From Halictus rubicundus (Eukaryota > Arthropoda > Insecta > Hymenoptera > Halictidae): a stretch of DNA of 64,000 nt. This document shows, in pieces, positions 48,288 through 59,900 of the stretch. The DNA is taken from assembly GCF_050948215.1 (NCBI RefSeq), contig NC_135151.1, forward strand, positions 7,356,220 to 7,420,219, given 5' to 3'. The position numbers and the translations under genes were made by a program. The notes below the pieces were generated by a model that saw nothing but the letters and a program-made list of their open reading frames with translations, made no database searches and was not told the origin of the DNA. Every line of letters begins with the position of its first letter. Position 1 is the stretch's first letter.

Positions 48288-48364
48288 GTCAATGTTTAAA
48301 CAGTTACGATTTTGTAAAAAAAGCAAGCGCTTAACAATAAATCTTCAACAGTTTAAACATTGAC
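48288..48364. repeat. Inverted repeat, 14-bp perfect arms
   Basis: GTCAATGTTTAAAC at 48288-48301 and GTTTAAACATTGAC at 48351-48364, with about 49 bp between. The arms extend further with one mismatch (AGTT opposite AACA). Confidence 0.7.
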
Positions 48365-48719
48365 AATTTTTCGAAAATGGGAAATACAGTGTTCAAACAC
48401 TCTTTGAAGTCACTGTGTACAGAGTCAACCCTTTCATAAAACGTGATGAGCAAAATCTGTGTCACCTAAAACCTGCGATGAAAACATGCGTGCTATATAA
48501 GGGTTGTCCAAGTTTGTTAACCCTCGTACGCCGTTTAAAAATAGTTGCGTGAAAGTAATTTCACATTTTAAAGAGACACTGTAGAAACTCGATCACCCGA
48601 ACTTCAAATGTGACAGCTCGATTCAAAGCGATCTATACAAATAATTAAGGGGAAGATGCGAAATAACTAAAAAATGATCGCGTAAATGTTAGCAGAAACG
48701 TGTCTGGTAAGTTCATTTC

Positions 48720-48912
48720 TTATGACTAGACTGCGGATTTTGTACATTTATGCCAAAAATGACTAAATTAAATTCAGGACAGTACAAACATTCGCAGGAT
48801 GTAAAAATACTGTTACATTATTTACAACTCGTTAAAATTGCAAAAGAAAGAAATACATGTTTGTGTAGCTCCTGTATCTTGAATCTAATGTATATCCGTG
48901 GTCTAATCATAA
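48720..48912. mobile_element. Family A miniature element, long terminal inverted repeats
   Basis: TTATGACTAGACTGCGGAT at the left, ATCCGTGGTCTAATCATAA at the right. The interior holds GTGTAGCTCCTGTATCTTG, the inverse of the GGAGCTAC block in the 36089 copy, plus the GCCAAAAATGAC block seen beside other termini. Confidence 0.75.
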
Positions 48913-51900
48913 CGGAGGTTTTATTATGCAATTTAGGTTGCAAACAATTTTGTCACACCAACAGAAAAAAAAAATAGATAAAACACTGTACGAGATTTAG
49001 CAGCAAGAAATGAGTGAACTTTCAGAAGGACAATTTTTGCACCGTGTTCTCACAATGCTGTATTATAGAAGGGTTGAATGGATCTAGAATGAAACCGTGT
49101 TCATCAACGCTTGATATTTTAATAAAGACATAGGTTGTCTTATATCCTATCGTACAATTTACGACACGAACAGAAAAAAATAAAAGAGAGTACAGGATCA
49201 GAAAACGAGGAAGAAGTAAATATAAAAAAAAAACAGTTAACTTTTGCTCTGTGTGTGTTTTTAACGTTGCAGAAGGGTTGAAAGAGTGCTATCACAATAT
49301 TATTGAAGGGTTGGTAGAAGGTACAAGGGAAACAGATGCAATTTACTCATACTTAAATGTTTGGTAATTGAATAATGTAAACAATATTTTGAATAATGAG
49401 ATAGACATTTTTAGTGGCGCCTCAGAGTCGTCACTCGAGTTCTGAGGGTTAAGAAAGAGCAACTGAAAAATATTTCAAAAATAATATCGAAGCTCTTTAT
49501 AACAATATTGAAACCTCTAACGTGTATCATCCCAACCACCACTCAATGAGCCCGCTCGAAACCCAATCGAAGAGAACAACAGAAAACTTCAAGGAAAACC
49601 TACTTTCAATACTTTTTCCCTCGGAACGTCAGCGCTTATCAGTCTCCTCGCGTCCCACCTCGCAATTCCAAAACTCACGGTCCAAAAACCATGGATCGGC
49701 AATGCGCCACTCGAAGCTCCGTTATCAGGCCTTCTATCAGCTCTGTAATCTCTTCGCCGTTTAATCTCCAGACACTGCAATCGATGGCGGCACACGACGA
49801 TGAAAAGACCAGCTGGTGGAAACGCACCCCTTGTATCCGTTGCAACCTCCGGGCTTCAATGCACGCACATGCTCTCCGCGGATCGCGCGCGCACCACCGA
49901 TCTCGAAAACACTCTCCTTCTCTCTCTCTCCCTCTCTCTCTCTGTCTCTCTCTCACACACACACTCTCTAAAATCGGTCTGTTCCTGGCGACGACATCTC
50001 ACGGACTGGCGGATTGGCGTCTTCGCGGGTTCGTCGTCACCCTCGGCGCCGGGACGTCCCTTTTCTGAAGTCGCATCTGCGCCGAGGACATCCAACCATC
50101 AAGCCGGCGGTCGACCAGGTGGGAGACGAAGCCTCACCGAGCCTTGACGTCAGAATCCTTCGCCGGCTGTGATCATGGCAACCGAGTCGTTGTTTGTAGG
50201 CGGCTGGCCGACAGAGACGGTCTGACCATTCCAGGACCGGCTTGCGAAAATCGGATAAATGTTATACATCATTCGCACGATTTCGGACACCTGCGAACGA
50301 AGGTTTCTAGTTTTCTGGTGCCGGTTCACAGATCAGTGCGATGAGATTCTATCTGCGCTCGGCGTTTGAATTTTAAGTTACACGCGGACCTAACGATTCT
50401 TATCGCGACTTGATTCATGTTCCGGTACATGAAGTGTTGAAGTTATGATTTTTACCAGAAGTAAACCGAACTGACCGTTCTGTACCAAAGGAAGCTTAGA
50501 AATCGTCTTTTATAGAATCGTTTGAAATGAAATGATTAGATTGCCTTACCGAAGCTGAGTTGTTGGTTCACGGTTGAAAATGCTGTTGCTGTTGAAGGAG
50601 CTATCTAATAATCCTTAGCTATGGACTATAGACGTTGAGAAAGTACGCGATAATCGCTGGTGGGTAATTTGTTAACTATGCGAGGTAGGAGAAGTTTTGG
50701 AGATTGAATTTTCGTTATTGATTTATTTTTGCGATTGTGGACAACGGACAATTAGGAAGGGAGAGTAGCCTAATTCGGCCCTCTGGCTATATGGAGCCAC
50801 CGTGTAAAAGCAGAATTATTTAGCAGGCACGTGACAGGAAGATTACAAAAAGACAGATAAAGCGATGCATGGCATATGGCGAGATATTGGGAAGTGTTTA
50901 CTTTATGTGATCGTAACTTTAAAACGAGCATTTTTTACTTTTTGTAAATAAAAGTCTATATTGTGCGTACAAAGAAATCGTTAAAAATATGAATTAATAA
51001 TTATAGAAAGCTATGAATGAAAATGATGGATGGTGATGCGTTTATTTCCGGGAATATTGTGCAACAAGATAGAAGGTTTCAATAAAAAATTGAATGAAAT
51101 TTTTCATATCTTTATATCGACGATTCTAGTAAGTTCGTGATAAGATAAAAATTTATTAGATACAGTTGCTTCTCTTTTTATAAACTTCTGCAGAATTTTC
51201 CATTCTGCATCTGCATAAAGATTTACGGTTCAACCGTTGCAGTCGTGTATTTATAATATTCCACACTCTCCAATTCCAAAAAGGTTCACCTGTTCATATA
51301 AAAACACACTATGCATAACTCCATAAAAAACCTTCATTTTAAATTCAATGATGACGCTGCTAGACTGCGATGAATTTTAATTAATCACCCCACCGTTGCT
51401 TCGCTCAATAAACTTGGACACATTTTTGTATGGATTTTTGTAAAAACGCATAGAATATCAGGATGGCACGAACCCTCTTATCTCTTCCAGCACGCGTTGA
51501 CCGTTTCGCTAATGCATCAGAATCTAACAAATAAAGATTGCATCTCTGGCTCTACAGAATTACAGAATTTTTACTGGCGGCATGATTTAAAAAAACGGAC
51601 CGTGAATAATGAACAATCGGAAATCGTTTCCAAACGATAAAGTCATAAATTCCGAAACGAAAAACCACAATTGCAGTTAAAAAGTCTTTGAATCATAATT
51701 GGGCACGTGCGTCCTCGGCCTTTAGGTACTCGCTAATTGATCCATGAAACACACGCTACGTCCGCTTTTACATTCACCGAGAGATCACGCGGATTATTTA
51801 TAAAAGATTCAACGTCAATTTATTCGATATTTATTAATAAACCAGCGTATTATTAAAGCGCAAACAACGTCCCAATACACCATGATTGCGTCATAATTGA

Positions 51901-52953
51901 TATAAATTGAGAAGGAGAATTGAAAAATCGCAATTCAGACCTGTTTTGCAAGAATTTCAACGAGCTTTGGACAATCATCAACGAAATGGTAGGAATTGAC
52001 AGCAATTAACAGCGACACAGAGATGCAAAATGCGAGGATAACAAGACATCGCGCGAAAAATACGCGAAATGAATTTCTACAAAGCGGAAATATGTCTGTT
52101 GAGCTAACGGAAAGCACTGTTTACGTTACATAGTTTTTCGAGTGGGTACATTAAGATAAGATTCGCCAGAGACTGATAACCAAAATGGAGAAGAACTCCT
52201 CCCCAAAGTATTGTAACAATTAGGTAAAAACATTAATTCTTTTCGTTTAATTTCACACAAGAAACATAGCAAATTTAAAGGATAATATTCCATCACTGAT
52301 AATAATGATAATAATTATTTAACATTATTATAACACCATTCATTGGATAGTATCACACAATGATAAAATACTGTTCTAAACTTGACGAATAATGTTGACA
52401 GTAATGGTTCAATATTTTCTTAAGCCTATTGTTTACAGCTAAGAACCATGATTTAATCAATTCTTCAACAGCAATAGCAATTTCAATTATGGTCCAAAAA
52501 ATCACGCGCACTAACGTAGTACAATAATTTATCATTATTTACCATTATTTTGTAAAAGAAGATTTTTAAGCTTCCTTTTGGTACAGTATTACTATAAAAA
52601 CTTCGATTTTCAGTAAATAAAGCATTAAAATGAGAGAACGTTTTCTTTTTTTGAAAACTTTCTACTGTCCAAGTTTCAAAAAGTTCCCTAATCCTTTCGA
52701 TTTCTGGTTCGAAGCTGTGGAATTTTGATCGTGTTGGTAAACATAACCGGCTGTACAGATGGCGAAAGATCGCTAAGAATAATGACTATGAGCTCTAGTG
52801 GCTATATTTTATTAGAATCTTGATTGTACGACGAAAATCGGAAGGAACTCCTTCGTAACCCAATATTTCCGAGAAGATGCCCGAGGGAAAGCAGATAAAT
52901 CGTCTATGAGATAGAATTAATAAACTTCGTTAGAACATATTCGAAATAGCTCT
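48913..52953. other. Intergenic stretch without a recognised gene
   Basis: Holds a family C-like fragment at about 49390-49455, a (TC)n/(AC)n microsatellite at 49918-49966 and two isolated family A termini near 51212 (inverted) and 51362. A GC-rich patch at 49690-50345 is open in several frames on both strands, which may mark a promoter island. I see no domain. Confidence 0.4.
49918..49966. repeat. (TC)n/(AC)n microsatellite
   Basis: TC dinucleotides passing into ACACACAC. They account for the S/L- and R/E-rich frames over the same bases. Confidence 0.95.
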
Positions 52954-53328
52954 GTGGGAAACGGCGATGTTACTCACCACGCCGGATCAATTTACGAGCT
53001 TGTAGAAGGCGCGGTTCTTTTTGTAAATTTGCATTCGACTCGGTCGTTCTACGACACCTTAGTACCGGTGTGGAAATTTTCGTCTGCCGCCGCTCCTACG
53101 TCGCAAGGACACCCAGAAACTGATGATCTGGTTTGTCCCGGTGGGCTTTCGAAAGCTGCGCCGTGTAAGTATAACGTAATTGTTGCTGGACGACAGGAAG
53201 AACAAGCGCATGGTTCGTTAAACGTTGTTCGAAGGCGAGGCATGCTCCGAGGCCCAGGAAACGCTTTCCTGCTGATGTTTTATGGAAAACGCGTGACACC
53301 TTCGACCACGAAATCGACGCGGAACTGA
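52954..53328. other. GC-rich open patch, strand undecided
   Basis: A 124-codon plus frame and an overlapping 110-codon minus frame (53096-53428) are both open. Neither shows a motif or splice context I recognise. It could be an exon of an unknown gene. Confidence 0.2.
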
Positions 53329-54233
53329 TCGAGAACCAAGGAGCTGCGTCATGGGAATTACTATAGGTAGCTCTTCGCACCATCAAATAAACAGCGACAG
53401 AAAATTTATGGGCATTCTTTGGAACCATCGTTGTTCTAATATTTACCTCGTTTTAACCGTTGTGTTAATGATTTGACCAAACTTCTCCAAGATGTTTAAT
53501 AATATTGTAGTGAACTAGTTAAATTTCATAATTTTGGAGCAGTTTCTTATACCACAATAGGATAAATTAATTTATAATCACCTCAGAAAGAAGAAATCAA
53601 ATTGAAAGTGAATGTCCGTGTACCCGGGTCATCCTTATGAACATAAAGGTTAAGATTCCCAATATTGAATCTCGAAGATCTGCTATACCTCATTTGAAGG
53701 TTTCAGTGCTGAAAAAAGGTCCTGATCTCGACATTTTTGTAGCCAAACAGGGTCTTCTATGTATCTGACTACTAAATCCTGAATTTTATACGCGATTGCC
53801 ATGACAAAAAATTGTTTGTCCGAGCTATCTTGTATAAGATTCTCCTCGATAGAGCAGAAATTATTACAGTGATAGAACGTTGGATATTACCTGCACTACC
53901 CAGTTAAAAAATCTGTGTTCCTGTCAAGCGTCATCAAGAAAGTAAAAGGTCGATTTGTACCATCGGGTCACGCGTGGAACGGAAGCGATACAGTTTCGTT
54001 CGCCAAAGGATTCTTATAGGATTTAAATGTCAATGGATGCTATACAGCGAAGCCGATTAAATCCGATACATGCAGCTAGGCTTTTGGCCTTTACATGTCT
54101 GGAGGAATCTTTGTCTGAACGTTACCGACCTACATTTGTTCCCTAACAGACCGGATATGCGAGAGCGTATAGGAAACAGAACCGTTTCGCTGAAACGTTA
54201 ACGGCGTTTACTGCAAAAGAAATGATCGATCCG
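53329..54233. other. Intergenic stretch without a recognised gene
   Basis: No exon, RNA gene or repeat recognised between the open patch and the TDP1 polyadenylation signal. Confidence 0.4.
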
Positions 54234-54239
54234 TTTATT
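54234..54239 (-). terminator. Polyadenylation signal of TDP1
   Basis: TTTATT on the plus strand is AATAAA on the minus strand, about 90 bases after the TDP1 stop codon at 54330. Confidence 0.6.
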
Positions 54240-54329
54240 TAAAAAATTCTCTCGTACAGCATAATAAGTTAAAAAATAAGGTTCCGCATGCAGGGTTTCA
54301 GGATACTTTGTACAGCTCTCGAGGTCCGC

Positions 54330-57300
54330 TCAATCACGGCCGTAAAAGAATTCCGTGACGAATGGCTTGTCTCCTGGTTCGTACTTCTTTAGAGGCCTAT
54401 CGTATGGGATGGGGAACACAGGTACGTTCTTCTCTTCTTCGTGAACCGGAAATGTCTCTGAACCAGTCTAAAAAGATGGATGTTTATTTCCTGTCTTGCA
54501 GGAACAGAGAGCGTTAATCATCAGACTGCGGATTTTGGATTTTATCTTCTTTGGTACGTGATAAAATCCTTGAAAAAATGAAGAAATTGTTCCAATTGCA
54601 ATTTTTATGAACTAGGACATAAAAACATGTATTTAAGTAGAGATCCTCAGTCCAGTATTCGTCGAATTTTTCAACGGTACAGTAAAATATTAAAAAATGT
54701 CTACTGAGACTCTGGACTTCTTTTGAAACATTTTAGAACCCTAAGAAAGGGAAGATAAAGAACTCGCACAGCAGTTGGCCATTTTTATCCAGGAATTGAA
54801 TTTTTGTCGTGCGTTGTAAAAATCCGCAGTCTGATAAACCGTAATTTGTACGTACAATGAATTTCGGAATAAATATAACGCCAGCTTCGTAGCTCATGAT
54901 GAAGTGACTATTTCGGAATGTACCCCACGCGGCTTTGCTCAAGTTAGCGCTGGTAAGGACGAACCACGCAATCCTCTTCAAATCCGGCGAGAATCTCGTG
55001 TACGATTTAATGTGAGGCATGGCTTTGTCTCTGGCTGTGTGCGAAGCCTTCCACTGGCTGAGGATGTCAATCGAACGTCTCGTTACATAGACAAAATTGC
55101 TAAACACCGTCTTTCCTCCGTAAGGTCCCCCGCGTCAAGAAACACGATGTTCCCTCTAGCATCAAACTCTAGCATTTTCCATAACAAAATATATAAATTT
55201 CAATTTTAATCACAAAAAATTTCATCCTGTGTTGCGTCGCGCGCTAACATCTCCTTAGCGTCGCAATCCTATCCCCTCCACCTCACAATGCACCAATGAG
55301 ATCGCACCGGTGATTCAGCTGTGAATCGCTAGATCCACTTAGATCACAGGAAAAATATCTTCCACTGCTCTCAATCGTCTTACCGTCTCCCAAGTGACGG
55401 GAGACATTACAGAGGAAATGTGCCCCGTTGTTTCACTTACTATAGATAGGATTCTATCCATTCCTGCTTAGAATGCGTCTGGAGGCTGTAAGGCAAGCAA
55501 CAGGACCCAACGCGACAATCAAAGCTGTCCTTATAATTTTTAATCGAGGGATAAATGAAATGAAAATTCGGATGGCTCTTTAAACCCTTCGCCGTCTCTC
55601 TAGACATTGAAGGTACTATCTCCTTCAGGAGCCAACTCTCATAGTTGGGGCCTAAACTGCCTATGCTGGAACTCTGGGCCACGATTGGCCACTGAGGAGC
55701 ATCCGGGGGCAATGTGGCGTGCTTTGAGAGCACAGAAGCTAGCTTTTTGTGCCCCCATAGCTCTGACTCGCGGTTTTTATGGCTCCCAGGGACGGAGGCT
55801 ACGAAGAATACGTTCACCGACGAGAAATTGGCTCTGCGGACGGCAGAAATCCACTCTGTCAAAGCTGGCAGCCTGTACGTGTTCAGGTAGCGCTCCAAAT
55901 CCTTCTTAAAATCCGTCGGTGACTCCCCGTCGCCGGGATTCGCGGATTCTGGCAGCGGAGGCAGATGCGGCGATATCCAAAGTCTGATCAGGACAGAATA
56001 GAACCAATTGTTTATCGTCTAAGGTTCATTCTTCGAAAGAAACAAATATTAACAAGGAGGCTGCACGGTTCCAGAAATCGCTTTTTGGATAAGACCACAT
56101 AGACTATATAATACATAGTTACATAGCCAGTACTGACAAACTCTAATGGTTTTTTGCCTGGTGGGTCTCCGATTTCGAGGAAAACTAGTTTTCACTACGA
56201 CGTGCTTCCATCTAGCTAAGCTAAATTTTTAACTTTGTTATAGGTCAATGAATGCGTCTCGAGATAGGCTACACACTTGTCTACACAAAGACATTCAGGA
56301 ATCACCTCTTTTCAAGGAAGAGGAAACCTTTTTGAGGACACCCTGTATACTACAAAGTCTACATGGCCTCCTCAAAAAAACAATTTCCGGAACCGTGCAG
56401 TCTTCTTGCGTGTCACTTTGAACAGTATCTCACAGACCCTTGAGTCCTGTTCTCCCAATCGTCTGAGTACAAGTTTGCAGTGGACACTACCACTCTTATG
56501 CCCTTGTCTTTGTACTTTAGGATCATCACCTTGGTGTGATGGCAGCCAAACTTGCTCGGCATTTGAATGGGGAGCATGGTGATGTTCAGACCCACTTTCT
56601 CCTCGTCGACCCTTTCGCCGTATAAAATTAGCATATCTGTTCGCTGACCAGCCAGCAAGTATTGTAAACACAACCACCCTACATCGACCATGAAATTAAT
56701 TTGTAAACTAGAATCTATTTCTCCCAAGCTGATGTCCAGAATTTCAGGAAATGTTATCGAGAACTGTTGGTCGTATGTTTCTTTTGCGTTTTGTATCCTT
56801 GTGAAGAATAGGTGGTATGGTGCTGAAAGAGCGTACTTCAAGGCAAAATTTCCTGGCTCGACTACAGACACCTTTAGACCGTGATGCTTCATCATTTTAA
56901 TAGCTTTCTCTCTGAGCTCCTCTCTTGACTTTGCTGTTTTACATTGCTGGAAAGATTCTATCAGTGATGTGCTCTTGGAAGAAGAACTATGACTACTGTC
57001 TGAACTTCTAATTAAAGTCTGAATACATTCGATATCATCATCATGATTTGACTTAGACTTTTTAATTTCATTCTGATCATTATTATAACTACTGTTTCTC
57101 TTTTTTCCTTGGCTAGGCTCCTCTTCCTGCATTCTCTCCTCTACCAGTTTCAGTTTAGTCAACTCCTCCTTCATTACGTTTACTTTGCTGGTGTCTACGC
57201 TGCTTTTACTACTGCTGTTAGAAGCTTTGAAAAGTGCTCCAGCCACTTGGTCCATTTCTTTTAATTTATTATCCCTCCTTCCCAATGTTGCTTGCTTATG

Positions 57301-57823
57301 CTTCTCTATCTTGTCCTTTAAACTCTGATCGGACCCCTGATTTTTGCTTGTGGTAGTGGAAACTTTTGTTACGGATTGTGTCTTACTTTGATTACTACTC
57401 TTTTGCTTTTTCAATACCATTTGCAGTATTTTTAATTGATCTATTAAGAGGGATCGATCAGAACATTCAAATCCTGGATCATCAGGTACATTGATCTCTC
57501 CCTCTAATTGATTTATTACAAGTTTCTCCACTGAAATGAAAGGTTCACTGTTTTTCTTGCTTACCTTGATTGAATAGAAAATTGGAAAAAATTCGAAATT
57601 AATAAGTATTACTCACGATGTGGATGTGACATCTCGTTGAAGTGAATCGGATTTTTTCGGTAACATTTTTCCATATAAGGACATTTCTTCTTAACCGCTC
57701 CTTAAATTTGGAATAGCACAATATTAGATCAGTTCTGTGAGGTTAGGCTTTAACCTCAAAAATATATAAGTTTGCCTAGAAATTACTATTCTTACCATCA
57801 TTGCTATAAGACGTCATTGCCAT
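54330..57823 (-). CDS. TDP1: Tyrosyl-DNA phosphodiesterase 1 with N-terminal PBZ zinc finger
   Basis: Six minus-strand exons: 57796-57823 (start), 57617-57700, 56438-57530, 55441-55983, 54856-55057 and 54330-54467 (stop). Phases fit throughout; 695 aa. TDP1 releases 3'-phosphotyrosyl adducts left by trapped topoisomerase I in nuclear (and mitochondrial) DNA. Both catalytic HKN motifs are intact: HHTKVMILKYKDKGIRVVVS gives His369, Lys371 and then Asn390; AMPHIKSYTRFSPDLKRIAW gives His598, Lys600 and then Asn621 in TSANLSKAAWG. Residues 16-35 form a PAR-binding zinc finger, C-x5-C-x6-H-x5-H (Cys16, Cys22, His29, His35) with the typical CYRKNPIHF core. Residues about 60-230 are low-complexity S/K/Q-rich linker. 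Other landmarks match human TDP1 (VGSxxSxGSLG-like SSSIGSLG; LPYSLQT). The last splice donor of exon 3, GG|GTCTGT, is weaker than the others. An element fills most of intron 5. Confidence 0.95.
54520..54835. mobile_element. Family A element occupying most of TDP1 intron 5
   Basis: ATCAGACTGCGGATTTT at 54520-54536 and its exact reverse complement at 54819-54835: 17 bp perfect. The 316-bp element makes up about 80% of the 388-bp intron and ends 20 bp from the exon 5 donor. Confidence 0.75.
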
Positions 57824-58051
57824 CGCTATCGAATTCACAACACGAACACTCGAATATAAATTTAAATATAATTTTATTAAGTTACACAAAATAACCATTA
57901 ACTTATGTCAGATTTTTTTATAAACACACACTGATTATTATTATACTAAACTACAGAAATGAAAGACAGAGGGCACTTCTGTCTAGTGATAATCGTGTAG
58001 CCCAATCACCATATGGGGTTTCGTGTCTCACGATCTGAAATACCGACATCG

Positions 58052-58411
58052 TTAACAACAACTAGATTTCTTACGCCCTCTACACTGACGAACGATAAAT
58101 GTTGCAACTAGATCCACGAGAAGCTTAGACCATACACCTATGATAAATGGAAGGACCTCCGACCGAAGGAATACCAATTTTAGGCAAAAAATATCAATTT
58201 TAAGAAAAGGAACTTTTGAAAAATTCAGAAGCAAATTTCAATTAGAAATCCAGGAAAAAAGCTGACGATGTTCATTGAATGACAAGTTAATCCGAAACAA
58301 AAACTGTGATTTTCGGTTAGTAATTCAAAGGAGCTTACCAAGAAGCTGAAGGTGGACCAGGGGAAAATAGGGAAAGCATTGAAGGCCCACCTTGGCCCAT
58401 CCCGAGCTAGC
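58052..58411 (-). CDS. Possible two-exon fragment of an unknown protein
   Basis: On the minus strand an exon-like block 58339-58411 ends in a good donor (CTTG|GTAAGC). It joins in phase to 58052-58137, which follows an ATAG acceptor. The joined peptide ends KLLVDLVATFIVRQCRGRKK and then SSCC. There is no start codon, the 5' acceptor is weak, and I recognise no family. It lies upstream of TDP1 on the same strand. It may be chance. Confidence 0.18.
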
Positions 58412-58584
58412 CTAAAGTAAATTCTGACACAATTCAATTAAATACACAAGTTTTTATAATTAGTAAATCTTAAATTCTATTTTACAATGTTATTGCAAAT
58501 TATAAATCAGCAGCTATTAGCTCGATATTATTCTCGATTTGTAAGATACTAAAAGTTCTTACAAATAGAGAATAATACCGATTG

Positions 58585-59190
58585 CCCAGGTCTCACCACG
58601 AGGAGGTTGCTGTGCGAGAGACCCGAAAGGAAGCCAGAAGGAATTCAACACGCTTCCTTCTGACTCCCTTTCTTACAATGACGATTTACAATATTACATA
58701 CTAAATTTCGCAGATCGCTAAATGGGGAAGATTACTTTTGCACAGACGGAAAAGGTCACTTTACCATTTAGCATATATCGAGTAATTATTGCGGAGCAAA
58801 AGGTGTGAATCGGAGAAGAAGTCTCCGATCCACGGGAGGTGAAGAGCGAATCAGGCAGAAGGCTCTGATTCTTTCGAAGAGAGAAACAAAACCGAACCAG
58901 AGCAGAAGGCTCCGGTTCAAGGGTGACGACGCGTACAATGCTTGCAGCCCAACTCCAGCCAGCATCGATACCCGACGTGTCTTCACGAAGAGCGATGGCC
59001 GAGAGAAGCGTTCAAACGATACCCTAAGTTTCCCCCACCCACCTGCCGCCAGGCAACGACTAGCGTTGAGGCGACTCGGGTGGACTTACGGCAGGGAGGA
59101 TTTTACACGAGTGAACAGATCTCTCGAACATCCCTCTCAATGGATCTACGCCGAGCACCGGTACCAACCGGTCTGGTACATACAAGCAAG
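58585..59190. ncRNA. Stem-loop-rich stretch with three AGAAG-loop hairpins
   Basis: Three consecutive hairpins read on the plus strand: 58809-58829 (ATCGGAGA, loop AGAAG, TCTCCGAT), 58848-58871 (GAATCAGGC, AGAAG, GC, bulged T, CTGATTC) and 58894-58918 (GAACC-A-GAGC, AGAAG, GCTC-C-GGTTC). Stems differ in sequence but keep pairing, and the loop is constant. Other dyads flank them: GGTCTC/GAGACC (about 58588-58620), CAGAAGGAA/TTCCTTCTG (about 58631-58663), CCTGCCG/CGGCAGG (about 59041-59097) and GTACCA/TGGTAC (about 59161-59179). A 153-aa plus frame (58805-59266) crosses it but is R-rich and unfamiliar. Structured RNA, transposon terminus or regulatory DNA are all possible. Confidence 0.35.
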
Positions 59191-59530
59191 GTCCGACACA
59201 GCAGAAATTCTTTTAATTTCGAGAGATTTAGTGTTCGTATCGAAAAAAGGCTCTGTACAGACGTAGCAAAGACATATACAAACACGGTGGTATGCATTTT
59301 TAATTGATTACTTACTTATTTAAGACGTAAAATGTCTAGAAAAAAAGGCACAGCGTAACATAGCATGACAGTCAAGGCCAAATGCCTGCCGGCCCCCGGG
59401 TCTACTCCTGTACCTCCTCTGTGCTATAACTATCCTCTCTGCCCCCACTCTGATCGCGTGCTTTGCCTGTTCGACGTGTTCCTCCGCAATTTACCTTATT
59501 GAAACGAGCGCATGAATCGCAATCTGGAGG

Positions 59531-59700
59531 TAAAGTACTTTGATTTTGAATCCGATTTCGTCCAAATTGACCGCTGTGTGCCGCGTGCCGCACAATGGGC
59601 AATTTGGAGGAAATCTACCTCTACCTCATTTCTATCGAAAGTTCTTTGATTTTTAATCCGATTTTGTCCAAATTGCCCACTGTGCGGCGCGGCGCACATT
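59531..59700. repeat. Two tandem copies of a ~106-bp unit
   Basis: GTACTTTGATTTTGAATCCG at 59535 and GTTCTTTGATTTTTAATCCG at 59641 begin two units that continue through a TCCAAATTGMCC-like block and a CGCGYGCCGCACA-like block. The CAAATTGCCC and GGGCAATTTG pieces also form an inverted pair. Confidence 0.75.
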
Positions 59701-59806
59701 TCGCTGTAACTTTTGATCTAAAAAAGATATCAAAACGAAATTTGAACTAACAAATTTTTCTAAAAAGCCAATAGTAGACAATTACGCTAATTCAATAAGC
59801 AAAAAT

Positions 59807-59900
59807 TGTATGTTGTGCACTAACTTCTCGATGATAAGAAGAAAGAACATTAAGAGCATAATATAAATGCACTTGCGGCTCTGCTCAATAGATACTCCCG
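59807..59900. repeat. Duplicated segment, upstream copy
   Basis: AAATTGTATGTTGTGCACTA, then TCTCGATGATAAGA, then CACTTGCGGCTCTGCTCAAT and AGATAC. The same order of blocks occurs at 61272-61398, directly before the DM9 start codon. The two copies are in the same orientation about 1.47 kb apart and differ by an indel of about 30 bp. Confidence 0.75.

Noticed and set aside
49675..50147. Several frames of 79-125 aa on both strands
   Set aside because: Driven by a TC/AC microsatellite, giving S/L or R/E strings.
55607..55909. 100-aa plus-strand frame
   Set aside because: Shadow of TDP1 exon 4.
58805..59307. 153-aa plus-strand frame over the hairpin array
   Set aside because: Amino-acid composition follows the repeats and no domain is visible; another frame is open for 121 codons over the same bases. 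Kept as a structural, not a protein, feature.
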